From NCBI GenBank assembly GCA_949152475.1, contig OX424564.1, forward strand, positions 32,424,165 to 32,488,164: DNA of 64,000 nt, in the 5' to 3' direction. The translations under genes were made by a program, and so were the position numbers. Of this stretch, positions 46,425 through 58,722 are shown piece by piece. Numbering within the stretch: position 1 is the stretch's first letter; every line of letters starts with the position of its first letter. Source of the stretch: Terebella lapidaria. Taxonomy: Eukaryota; Annelida; Polychaeta; Terebellida; Terebellidae. Under the pieces are notes generated by a model that ran no database searches, was not told where the DNA came from, and saw nothing but the letters and a program-made list of their open reading frames with translations.

Positions 46425-49400
46425 GTTTCGGCGTGTCCGTTGGGACCATGTGACCAGATCCCTGAAAGAATACAAAATAATTGGAAAATCTATTGGTGAA
46501 TATGATTTCAAACAAAACATAGAAGAATTCATATTTACGATACCTTGACAGTGACAAACTTGAAGTTCTCCCACTCCTGTACGAAGCCAGCCACCTGCTG
46601 TGAGCCGTCTTGGGCATCATACAGCCACAACTGATAGTCCGTCAAAGGCTACAAGGACACTAATATTATGTATCTCGTATATAAATAGAATTGATATGTA
46701 ATGGATGAGGATAGTAATGTAAGTAGAAATGTTACCGGATGCTCCAATGATTCAGCAAACCATCGGCCCCCATGATGGTTACAAGCAATATCTGTGTCGC
46801 CATAGAATGCCAAAACTCTGTGACCCTAGAAAAATATTTCGGCAACCTGTAGGCCCTACATAATTTTGTAGGGAAAACACACTACTTTTTAATAATAGAG
46901 TCATCTGTCAAATGTACAGACATGAATGTTGAAATAAATCATGAAGGTTTCAACATACTGCATCGAGAACTTTATGGTAGGCATGTCGGACGTCAGTGTA
47001 ATCTCTGGTATACCTCAGCATGTCACTGTAAAGTAAACATTTTTTCATGTCTGTGTGAGAGATATTACCACACACCGGTCAGTTGAAGGTAACCGACAGG
47101 ACCATTGGACCTTTCGAGACACAGTCGCGATGTTAAATCAGACCACCAGAGCATTGCTTCATTTTCACCAGAGCATTGCTTCATTTTCCCAGCAGGACCG
47201 TTGGTACCAACTTGCCATTTCACGGTGTTAATTCAGAACACCACCACAACCAGGACATATCTGCAGGTATGATTTGGACCAGTGATCTTGCATTTACCTG
47301 CAGGCTTCCCACTCAGGGACGTATTCTGGCACGTGCAGTGCCTCTCTGACGTCCGCGCGCCGTAGGTAGTTTTCCCTGTCTGATGTGTCCGTACATGGAA
47401 TGCCAGAGTGTATGGTCTTTCCAGAGGCTTGGAGATCGTCCAACTCCTGGTGATAGTGATTCGTAACAAAAAAACCTTACTCAAGTAGAACATCAATAAG
47501 CTCTTGCTTCATAAAAAATTAATAATAAATGCTTTGATTTTGGGTGTTCTTTTTGTAACCTCGACTTTAACCTTCGATTGACTCAAAATAATACATCAAT
47601 TGATTATAGTTTGGATCCGAGTGGATGCCGAATAGAACAAATTGATCCCGCAAAATGATCCATCACTTAATCTCAACCTTGACAATCAGAATCATACCGA
47701 TCGCCAAACTTCTCAAAAATCACGGACGCTTGAAAAAGCCGACTTCTAAAATTTGCCTCAATTTAAAGGGAAATTTTTCGGCTCGCAGTAGGCCTACAAT
47801 GCATTGAGCCTACCATCTTTAATGACCCTCACCTGCTGGAAGTTGTCCCAGTCGTCTAGTGACATGGGAATCCCCTCTGGAAAGGCCACGCCCACGTCCC
47901 ACTCAGTCTCCCAAAGCACGCCGACGGACGACCTATTCCCCCGGTCAGGCACGCCGCCATAACATGGGGCGTACATGTCATAAGGGTTCATTCCAGATGC
48001 CCAAGCAATTACCTGTACTCTGGAATTCTAAAATAAAACAATTGGAAGGGCATACCTATACATATTTATGCCAGTAATTGTATTGTTAAGTGGGGTTGAT
48101 AATTCATTGGGAAAAAATTTAAAGTGAATTTTAATACTGATAAAATGTCATAGGCCCCTATATATAATAATATACACATTTTAACTAATTATTTCTTTGT
48201 AAGAAATCGTATAACATTCTTATTATTACCGCTGCCAGACAGCCTGCAGTCATGTTTTCCGCAAACATACAGTAGGTCGCATTGGCGTCCGGGCAGCATT
48301 CCGTGACAAGATCGTTGTATAAACTACAAAAAAATATATTAATGAACACTTCGCTGACGTCTATTCCTACTATGCACACATAGAAAAATAAATAGGACCA
48401 CAATCAATAGATCTGCTAAATTTAAAAGTGAGTCTACTCAGATCCGAAGGTGCCCCTCGCCCACAAAAAGTCCACGAGACCGCTGTTTTGTATGTTGTTG
48501 TCATTGACTCCATTGCCGATCGCCATGCCCTGAAGTACAGTGAAAACCCAAACAATTTTTTTTAATTATAGATGAGCTTTATAGACTTTGTTGAAATATC
48601 TCGCTGATGTCAGCTCCAACGACTGGAAATATGTCATGGATTATTTGCACTACTGAATCTACGATGAAACGACACAATATATTGATTACTTTGGAGAAGA
48701 AAATCAGTTATGGAGAATAGATGTAATTATATAAGGTTATTATGGGAAAGAACAAGGCTGAAGATGTTCAGTACATGTCAGTGGCAATTTTAACAACCTG
48801 GAAGTTGATCTCTGGGTCGTCGACGACTCTAGCCGAGAGCGTGGGCACGTAGACCCCCGCGTAACTCTCTCCAGTGATGTAGAACTCATTGGCAGCAAAC
48901 TCAGGGAAACCAGCGAAAAAATCTTTCAACGCCATGTGGTTGCCATAAGCCGCCTATACAATAGAACACTGAGATATTAAGCCTATGTGGGCACAGTTAA
49001 TGTTCGAAGCTGAACATAATGCCTGTTTCAGAGATGGTGATAATCTAAAGTAGTACAAGCAAATAAATTATTAGGAACCTCGTCATCTCCGGAGAAGCAG
49101 GTCCCAGGATCCGTGTAATTCTTCGAATATGAGAACCCAACACACTGGGGCGCATCCAGGAACAGTATGTTCGCAATCTGACGCATATTGTATTTATTAA
49201 ATGATATAAAAAATAAAATAGGTTTATAGTTGACTGCAATTGTGTTTTATGTGTGTCATGTTTTTGAAAATAATATCATTCAATGAACTGAACCCAATTT
49301 AAATGCCCCTTTCGAACCTTGTTCCATCGATACTCAAACCATGTCAAAGATCCATTGGGATGCGACTGTGAAGTGAAAGAAGTGTATAAATGAAAAGCGC

Positions 49401-50084
49401 ATGCGTTAATCCTTTCATATCAATACATGAGCATCGGTGATTCAAGAATTTCAAACTGAAAAAAGCTCGTACCCTCCATGGCCCGAGCTCGCTAAGTTTG
49501 CCGGTCATGGAGCTACAGCCGGGGCCGCCGTTCAACCACAGAACCACGGGGTCTGTAGCCGGGTCTCTCTCTGATTCCACAAACCTAGATCATAAAACAT
49601 GGATTTCTTTAATTCTTTTGATTCAAGTGATTCGAACTACAATTGTCCGAAGGCACTTGGAGCTTTGAAGCGTTGCTACACGACCGAGTATTCTGATTGC
49701 ACACCGTACATATGCATATCGACGGATTATGCGTTGCATGGAACCCAATGACCGTAACAGTGGCGTTGGCAGGAAACCGTCGGAATGTGCTTCAACATTT
49801 TCAATTTCCATTATCAAGTCGATAAGCTATTCACACTGAATTGAAACCAATTAGAACTATTGTGTTATACGTTCAAGCTATCCAGACGGGTATTCTTGCA
49901 CCGCTAACCAGTAGAAGAGCTGGTTGCCGTCCGTGGCGTTGAGGTACCCTGCCCAGTGTCGGAAGGTCGGTTGTGGAGTGAGGCCCGGCAGAAAAGTCAC
50001 TTCATCTTCGGGTCTGTCACCAGCCGTCAGCCCTAGCAACGCCAGGAACAACCCGAGCAAGAATGTGTTTGTGCTAGGCCGCAT
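46372..50084 (-). CDS. Cathepsin A-like lysosomal serine carboxypeptidase, copy 1 (490 residues)
   Basis: Thirteen minus-strand exons: 49909-50084, 49473-49584, 49318-49365, 49079-49177, 48798-48953, 48438-48529, 48230-48323, 47833-48027, 47298-47446, 46959-47025, 46736-46825, 46544-46648, 46372-46461. They sum to 490 codons plus stop. Signal peptide: residues ~1-21 ([16 protein letters not shown]). Peptidase S10 marks: [11 protein letters not shown] oxyanion region, [11 protein letters not shown] with the catalytic Ser, [10 protein letters not shown] with the catalytic Asp, GSGHMVPTD with the catalytic His. Paired Cys are in the expected places ([11 protein letters not shown]). The family removes C-terminal hydrophobic residues in lysosomes; in vertebrates CTSA also protects beta-galactosidase and neuraminidase. 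Exon lengths equal those of the divergent copy except exons 8 and 13. It ends tail to tail with DDX1. Confidence 0.92.
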
Positions 50085-51581
50085 ACTGACGGGGAAAACT
50101 GTATAGGGATTGATTGAACCGTTACTTCCAGCACAGACATTTTAATTTCTTTGGGAAAAGGGTATTGATATGTATAGAGTTCATGTTGTCAAATATTTGG
50201 ACAAGTTTCATTCGGTAACTTACCGATTCTATTCCAAGCTAAAAGGTCAGTAACAGCTTAATAATACCTGTATTCCAACCTGAGAATATGTATATCAGGT
50301 GTCAATAAAACTCTAAAAACATAATGGTTACTAATGGTGTCCTAATTACGTTTTGTAAAATGTACTCTCTTACCTGTTACCTAGCTGTCCAATCCTTGTA
50401 AACAACAAATATGAATCGTCGTATTGGTTTTCGACCACGAACGAAGAGAAAACATATTAGATATGAGAACCAGCATATTGCATATCATCTGGTAGATTGA
50501 TAAATATCTTGTTGATAAGGAGATTCACAAGTTCGTCAGAAGTCACCAATCATATGATGGGGAGAATCCACCTATTCGCTAGTGACTATGCCATGACGAT
50601 CATATTAGTATGTTCCAGAGCAGATCGTGTATATTCCTCCTGAAAATATTAGCTAATAATACAAGTGTTAACATTTTCCTAGCGCTGAGGACAATGTTGA
50701 AAACATTGGGCAAATACCGTAAATTGGCATAACATTTTGTGATACTTTGCATTAAATATATTATCGTAAATACATAACGATATATCTCTCGTTATTTTGC
50801 TGTCCTGATACTGTATGATACAACAATAATAAAACAAAATTCATCACAACCCGAATGAGTGTTAATCCATAACTCCCCATGCACATATTGTGTACATCCT
50901 AGATTAAAACTATCATCCTCAGTTCAGAACTCCGTTCTCAAAACATGAACTGCAATGAAGAGCTGTTGAATTAATAGCAATCGAAAATATATGGATCTTC
51001 AGGGATCTGTCCTGGTGAAATAATTATCTGGTACATGCGTTTAGTCACATTTTCGCTTAGGTCTTATTTTCGGGTTTCTATGACCAACTGGGTTTATTAA
51101 GAAAACAAGCACACAAGTGCACGAGTTCGATAAAGATAACAATTTTATCGTCAATATGTCACTTTCCCGTCAAATGGTGTACATTTCGAAAGTGTTATAT
51201 ATTTAAATGCAAAATAAAACGTTATACAATATTGAGCAATCTAAGGAATAGGCTGAAGTAAGTGACTGGGAATATCACATAGGCTGCCAAACTGACTAAT
51301 TCTGGCATTGTTTCAGTTTAAAGGTAGTATGTGTATGGCTCTACTATTCATTGATCACATGTAGATGCGTTGCCATCTAATTGAGGTATACATATCATAT
51401 TTTGGCAGGAAGTTTTGAGGAGAACTCACATCAGCCCATGTGTGGGCTTAATTCTCCAGCATTCTTACATAATTTGGCCTTGCCAGCACACGCCACACAG
51501 TAACGTGTTATTGTCTTACTGCGACGGATCGATGAATTTTGCAGTTCTCAACCGATCCTTATACACTTTTCTCCCACCAGC
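50085..51581. promoter_or_regulatory. Shared divergent upstream region of the two carboxypeptidases
   Basis: 1.5 kb separates the two start codons, which face away from each other. Both promoters must lie here unless 5' UTR introns exist. No clear TATA pair or CpG island was seen; the stretch is AT-rich. Confidence 0.5.
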
Positions 51582-54500
51582 ATGTGGCCCAGCGCACACA
51601 CGTTGTTGCTTGTGTTGTCCCTGGCGTTGCTAGGACTGACGGCTGCGGACAGGCCCGAAGATGAGGTGACCTTTTTGCCAGGCCTCACTCCACAGCCGAC
51701 CTTCCGGCACTGGGCAGGATACCTCAACGCCACAAATGATAGACGTCTCTGGTATTGGTAAGCTTCGCCGGAACAGTATACAAGCCTACTATATCCTTAT
51801 AATGGACCACTATTGTTTTCTACATCGGAAAAACGACTGTTCCGTCCGAATAGGATAGGCTCTGAGCACAGTTTTATTGTCTTTGTCCCAATAGGTTCGT
51901 GGAGTCAGAGAGGGACCCGGCTACAGACCCCGTGGTCCTGTGGTTGAACGGCGGCCCTGGCTGTAGCTCCATGACTGGCAAACTTAGCGAGCTCGGGCCA
52001 TGGAGGGTACACCCCAGCATCAATTGTTTGGATATAATGTAAATTAGTGCATAAAACATACTTTCACTTCTTCTCTCTCTTTTTCAGTCTCATTCGAACG
52101 GGTCTTTGACATGGTTTGAGTATCGTTGGAACAAGGTAAAGTAACTTATGACTCCACACTCACGAACCCATTTCCCCACAGATATACAGGGCTCGATTGT
52201 CAGACCATGCACTAGTACATATCTGTACACTTCTACTTGTAGATTGCCAACATCATATTCCTGGACTCACCGCAATGTGTGGGATTTTCATACACTGAGA
52301 ACTACAATGATCCTGGCCATTGCCAATCTGGAGATGATGAGGTAGATTACATGTACTAACGAATTCCCATCGACTACTTTCCAATTGCGATGCGTGAAAA
52401 TCTAGAGGACAATATACAGAATTAGGTTATATTTCTTCGAGATCCCTCTACAAAATTCATATGTACCAGGCATTTGTGTTACGGAAAATCGCACCTAGAA
52501 TATTCTTGTATAATTATTGGATTTTGAAGAAATATATAATGCTCGCAAAACTGTGAGAAATCTAAGTTCGTGGTGGACTCGAAATTGTCCTCAAGCTACA
52601 TGAAACATTTCTGTGAATTTCCTTATATCATTTTAAAATTCAGACAGCCCTGGATAACCACATGGCGTTGAAGGATTTTTTCGCGGGTTTCCCGGAGTTT
52701 GCGGGCAATGAGTTCTACATCACTGGTGAAAGTTACGCGGGGGTCTATGTGCCCACACTCTCGGCTAGAGTCGTCGACGACCCAGAGATCAATTTCAAGG
52801 TCAAACTTCTCAATTAGGCTACTGTATATCATGTACACCTATTAGGATTCAATTTTGCAATTATGTCCGTGTATTAGTAAGAGCTGTAGGCTAGTTTATG
52901 AAGGAGACTCAACATCGCAACGTTGAGTCGCTGTAGCGCCGTCAGTGTCAAATAGTGATGAGGGAATAACATGGGGCGTTTCACGCACGACATGTGGCAC
53001 CAAGCTTGATTTATGATGATAGAAATACAATCATGGTACAATAACCTTTAATTCCTCAATTCTTTCAGCATATTGATGACTACTGTTGTTATGGTATTTA
53101 GGGGATGGCGATCGGTAACGGAGTTAATGATAACAGTATCCAGGACAGTGGTCTCGTGGACTTCTTGTGGGCGAGGGGCACCTTCGGCTCGGAGTGAGTC
53201 AACAACACTTTATCTCTAATCTATTTAAAGGAATTTTACACAAAGTCACAATTCAAAAACGTTGTCTATTTGCTTCAAATGTTAAAAAAATGACTGTATT
53301 TGTTCATGCAGTTTGTACAACGACTTGGTAACGAACTGCTGTCCCGGAGCTAATGCTACCTATTGTTTGTTCGCTACGGACAACTCCCCTGCCTGTCTTT
53401 TAGCGGTATGAACAAGTCAACTTAATGTACAGTTATAATCTTCAAATACAATTTCTGTCACTTCAATAATTTTTTGCGGTACTTATATGACGTGGTACAG
53501 TTGTAGAATTAGGTTTAACGTCATTGAATCGCAATAGAGGGCGACCATAGAAAAACTATTCCGAGTCTATTTCCACGCTCATGCAGATGGCCGAAGTGAA
53601 CCAGATAGCCTGGAGTGTTGGTCTCAATCCGTATGACATGTACGCCCAGTGTTACCCTAATGCTCCCAACAAGACAGGCATCGTTTGGGAGACCGACTCA
53701 GCCATACAGATTGCGTATCCGGAGGGCCTGCCGCTCTCCAAACAACAGTGGGAGGCCTTCCAGCAGGTGTGTATTTAGAGACTTTTAGTCATTCTTGTCC
53801 ACGTGTGGTATATGTCAAATATATTTATTGGACCAATTTGTTGGACCAATATTTAGGGCTCGGTTAGACTGCATAAACCTCAAGATATATTGTGCATACA
53901 AACTTAAATATAGATATCGATATATATACATGATGGAAATACAGCCCTCATGCAGTCAAGCATCTTTCACATAATTTAGAAACTGGACACCCTGCAAGCC
54001 TCGGGAAAGACCATATACTCTGGGATCCCGTGCACTGATACATCTAACCGTGAGAATTACCTACGGCGCGCGGACGTCAGAGAGGCTCTACACGTGCCAG
54101 AATACGTCCCTGATTGGGAAGCTTGCAGGTAAATGCAGAACCAATGATCCTACTGGTAAATGGACCAACAACTGTATATATGACCTACTACTACTAGTAG
54201 GGCACATATATAGTCATATGTGAACATCGAAATGATGCTCTGGTATCATTATGAGCAAAACAGTAAAGACGTTTTGATGTCATTGTAAAATTTACGGATA
54301 TGGTTCTCGTTTGACTATGAGCTTGTTTTTTTAAATGAGAAATGTTGATAGTTAGCATATGTTCGACTCACATTGTGCATAGAATGTATTTATTGTGATG
54401 GAACAAATTCATTCCTTTGTTGTCTGTTGGATCCAGTGACATGTTGCGTTACACAAAGGAATATGACGACGTTCGCAATGAGTATGCCAAAGTATTGGAT

Positions 54501-55217
54501 GCGGTGAGCCTTATGTCCATCATCTTTAAAGAATTTTCTACTTTTAACAAACAATAGTTTCAAGTTAAAATTCAACTGTCGGAAACTGTACTGTAAATTC
54601 CAGTTCTGTCATGTTGTCCAGTCAGCAAATTAACAAATGATCATATTCATATATTGTCATCAATAGGGTCATCGGGTTGTCGCGTTTTACGGAGATACGG
54701 ATATTGCCTGTAACCACCACGGTGGTCGATGGTTTGCCGAGTCTCTCGGCCGTGTGGTGCGTACAAGCTCAATTATATTTCTGGCAAAGTTAACAGACAT
54801 GATGCTCTGAATACTTATTGATTATAAATGAGAAGAAATAACACAAACGGATAGCATATTTCTTATGCTTTCAATTTTTAAGCCTTCATTATTACAGTTA
54901 CTTATTCACTCAATCATTTTTGTTTTCATGTAGCCTCTGACGGACTATCAGTTGTGGCTCTATGATGCCCAAGACGGCTCACAGCAGGTGGCTGGCTTTG
55001 TACAGGAGTGGGAGAATTTCAAGTTTGTCACTGTCAAGGTATCGTGAAAGTTTGAAAGGTTTTCTTTTTCCATTGAGGCGACAGAGAACTAACATTTCAA
55101 TAAAAAAATCTTTTTCAGGGGTCTGGTCACATGGTGCCAACTGACACGCCGAAACGAGGTTACATCATTTTTGAGAAATTCATGAATGATGAACCATACA
55201 GCCTCCTGGAATTGTAA
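51582..55217 (+). CDS. Cathepsin A-like lysosomal serine carboxypeptidase, copy 2 (488 residues)
   Basis: Thirteen plus-strand exons: 51582-51757, 51895-52006, 52088-52135, 52243-52341, 52644-52799, 53102-53193, 53312-53405, 53587-53766, 53980-54128, 54437-54503, 54667-54756, 54934-55038, 55119-55217. They sum to 488 codons plus stop. The start ATG opens a signal peptide ([15 protein letters not shown]), followed by the same [20 protein letters not shown] lead as copy 1. Peptidase S10 marks are all present: [18 protein letters not shown] (Ser), [13 protein letters not shown] (Asp), GSGHMVPTD (His). Several exons (3, 10-13) are nearly the same as in copy 1, while exons 4, 7 and 8 differ more. 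Exon 8 is 15 bases shorter. It ends SLLEL against SS in copy 1. Both genes look functional. The pair arose by inverted duplication after the intron pattern was set. Confidence 0.92.
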
Positions 55218-56007
55218 ATTACTTTCAGGCAATAAACGTTTGTGACGCACTATTCACCAAATATCACAAATTCATCTAACAGAAATTGTATTCCAGACGA
55301 TAAAATATTCGGATAATCGGCTTTTCATTAACTGCATCTATACTGTATAATGGTGTATAGGAATATATATTTTTTTATATGAACACCATGAATTTATAAG
55401 TGTTAGGGGTTTAGTTCTTCTAGTCAGGGTTTGCTCAATTCTGCGACACAATTATTTGTGAATTCAATATAATTTTATCTATATAATCGAAGATTCAACA
55501 ATATGTTTCATATCAAGGTGGACATCCACACATCGATGTAATTGATTGGCACGTTATGATATGTGATTGTTACATTTATCACTTTTTAACTGCACCTGCA
55601 TTTGCAAATTCTATGTATATATATGCGCGTGTACATGTTGTGACGGCCCTTATATTATTAGGGCCGTAAACGTTTGGGACTCCGATATTTATATGATGCC
55701 ATTGTGATGTATTTTCTTTAAAGAAAAAAAGCCACCTATTAACACATATTCATCCGTCGAATAGACATAAATTATGACGCTTTTGTCAGTTTTAATGATA
55801 TGCTTCGGTGCACTGCACCTACCATGTAGGCCTATCATATAGAAGTGTGCTGGCGAGAAACTTATTCGGGGGGAGGAATCAACAAACCATAGTAAATCGG
55901 AGCAGATCACGTGATGTCGGATGGTACGAATGCCTTCATCAGTTCATGCACGTGCTGAATGGTGACGACAAAACTACGAATAGTCTCGTCCATATATTTC
56001 AGTTCGC
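55218..56007 (+). other. 3' UTR of carboxypeptidase copy 2 and intergenic DNA
   Basis: An AATAAA at 55231-55236, 14 bases after the stop, is the likely polyadenylation signal. No gene was recognised in the remainder. Confidence 0.45.
55231..55236 (+). terminator. Probable polyadenylation signal of carboxypeptidase copy 2
   Basis: AATAAA 14 bases beyond the stop, which would give a very short 3' UTR. Confidence 0.5.
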
Positions 56008-56752
56008 TTAAAGCAGCTGCCTTCGAAAACAGGCAATATTTTTTCAAAACTATATTTCATAATAAACATGTAGTTACGCGTCAATAAATTACGCGTCAAT
56101 ACAGGAGCTGTATCCATCACACGCAGATATAAACAAAGCATAAAAGTGCAAAATAGACTGACAATTCCACGCACACCATCGTATACCACCGATTATTTTC
56201 TCATAACTACGCTATATATGCAGATACAAACTGGAAAATGTGCTCGATTTGGACTTTTAAAGGCAATTTGGACATTTGTTCACATTCGGGCTTGATGGAT
56301 ACATCTCGTTTATTTATATACGAACCTGGCATAAAATGTGTGTTAAAACGGATGGAAAAACGACTTGGACGGGCTGTAATCGTCAAAATCAATGTGCATA
56401 TATTTTGTTATATTAGATGATTTAAAGTGAATTTAAACTGCTCGATTTGGACTTTTAAAGGCAATTTGGACATTTGTTTACATTCGGGCTTGATGGATAC
56501 ATCTCGTTTGTTTATATACAAACCTGGCTGGCCCTTTCAATAGGGGTGACACTATAATAAAGAAACACTTCACTTTACTTTACTTTACTTTACAAACCTG
56601 GCATAAAATGTGTGTTAAAACGGATGGAAAAACGACTTGGACGGGCTGTAATCGTCAAAATCAATGTGCATATGGTTTGTTATATTAGATGATTTAAACT
56701 GAAATTTAGTTTTGAAAAAAATATTGCATACATTCGAAGGCAGCTGCTTTAA
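56008..56752. mobile_element. TTAA-flanked MITE with internal duplication
   Basis: TTAA at both edges (56008-56011, 56749-56752) flanks inverted ends AGCAGCTGCCTTCGAA. The arms continue as GGCAATATTTTTTCAAAACT against a matching complement. Inside, a unit of about 190 bases (GATTTGGACTTTTAAAGGCA to TTTGTTATATTAGATGATTT) occurs twice, at about 56245 and 56441. The second copy is split by a stretch with CCTTTCAATAGGGGTGACAC and CTTTA repeats. The TTAA target duplication suggests a piggyBac-type non-autonomous element. Confidence 0.8.
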
Positions 56753-58722
56753 AAAAACCTAAAATCCATGTATAAAGTTGAGGAGCGTGCTTCAGTTTAT
56801 AAAACCTTATTTCAACTTTTTATCCACCAGCTGATGTCCACGTGTTTGTAAAAATGTATGCAGCTATAAATGATCGATGTGCACTAAACCCCCCAAATAC
56901 GATCCGATGTTGGCTATGGCCATTTTGGCTACAATCTATTAGTACATCTGTGAACATGCTTTAATGAACATCAATTAGATTTCGCTATGCCTCAATTGGG
57001 CATTTTCATAAATTCTATACCCTTAATTGAGTTAGAGTGTTTTGAAATTGGGGCTGGTTTATAGTTCGTCACAAGCCTTTGCCAGGGTATTTGACCTTGC
57101 ACACCGCACAAGACCTGTCGGAAAAATAAGATGTTTATATGAGTTTTGTACGTAGACGGAGGGGACGGAGGGGTGGTTTCAAGTAGGAATATCCTTTGAA
57201 ATTTTGAATGTTTTGTGTTTAGGTAGTTAGTTTTCATGTGATATTTTCTTACCCAACTCGATAGGTAAATGTTGTATTAAAACGATTAATTTCTATGTTT
57301 TGACAATTTTCGTGATCAGGAAGTTAAGATAAAAGCATGGAATAGTTTTTATAGGAATTATGTATTTAACTAAAAATGGACTTATCAGTCAATTTTTTGT
57401 GTTTAAATGTGTTTTAGTCATTTGAGCATGGTATACTCACACCATTCTGATGCTGGCGTTCAGGTTGGTAAAAGTTGGAGAGGGTGCTTTGAGCAATACT
57501 ATTCATTGGTTTTTGTAAAGAAACAATAATTTCTGACGATTTCTCTCCCGAGAAATTGAGTTACCTTTTATTGTTACGCACTGTGAAATTGTGAAACTTC
57601 GTGTGTGTGTGTGTGTGTGTGGAATGTGCACATAAAAAATATAAAATTATTGAAACAAAAACTTTTAAGGAATTGTCAATAGAGTTCCAGCACAAGTTTG
57701 TGTACAATTTACGGATACAACATAAATACATACATGCGTTTAATTTTCATTGTAAATACATGCATTATCAATTGCATTTTTTAGGTAGATTGTGTAGACT
57801 CTTACCAGATATGATGTTTTAGTTGACTCCAAAAAGACCATACCGCGCAAGGCAAAAGAGAATAATTCACAGTTTAGCAAACAGTTGTGTGTACCACGTT
57901 TAGTAAGGATGCAACCAGCACTCATTCCTACGTACTGTAACTAAAATAATTCAGTGAGCATTTCGTATCAAATTTTGGACGATATTTCGCCCGTATGCAA
58001 CAGGAGAAATGTCAAATCGTCAAACATTATTGTCCTAACTTCGCAAAGCGATGAAGTCAGTAAGTGTCACACTAAATCACAATGAGGGCCTTTAGTTATT
58101 AAGAATTTTTCACGATGGGTTTGTATTCAAATGTGGCCGCTCCTGATTTTATTTAATTTCTGAAACATCGCGTTTTATGGAGATAAATTGAATTGAAGAT
58201 GATGTTTCTGATATAGAGATTGTAAACTAGATTTTAAAATCAATTTATTTCAAGATCAAAAAACTTTCCCAGAATTTCAGACGGATGGTGGGAAGGGGGG
58301 GGGGGGGGGGGGCGGTGGGCTCGATCCCTTCAAAACACGCCCCTGTATCAGTTTGCATAATCGACCCGCGTACTTCGGTTACGGTAATCGGTGTCCGTGT
58401 CGTGGTTTTGCTTTTTATAGTGGCGCGCCCTGGGGAATGAAGGGGGAGGTAACCAAAGTTGTGTTTTTGTCATATCTTGTCTAAATCTACTCAAATATTA
58501 ATACTTTTATCACAATGATAAGCATTTTAGATGAATAAACATTTAGATCAATCATTGCTCGCGTACCGCACGTTTAACGTGCATCCTAACGTAGTTCGAG
58601 GCTTCGAGCAAGTCAAACCGGTGAGCGATAAAACCGGAATTTTGCCTCAAGTCTCACTCACTCTAACATTAGACTGTCAGAGCCAATCCAGTCTGCCTCT
58701 TCTGGCCATAAAACCAATCACT
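56753..58722. other. Intergenic DNA and 5' region of the TBRG1-like gene
   Basis: AT-rich with a (GT)n run at 57602-57620 and a G-run at 58288-58312. The last 400 bases (from about 58340) have more CpG and probably include the promoter and 5' UTR. An open frame upstream of 58723 (from 58531) is in frame with the gene but has no domain; it is treated as UTR. Confidence 0.4.

Noticed and set aside
58531-58722. 64-codon N-terminal extension of the HARE-HTH/TBRG1 protein
   Set aside because: It has no domain character and contains 5'-UTR-like sequence; the ATG at 58723 starts exactly at the domain. Not excluded.
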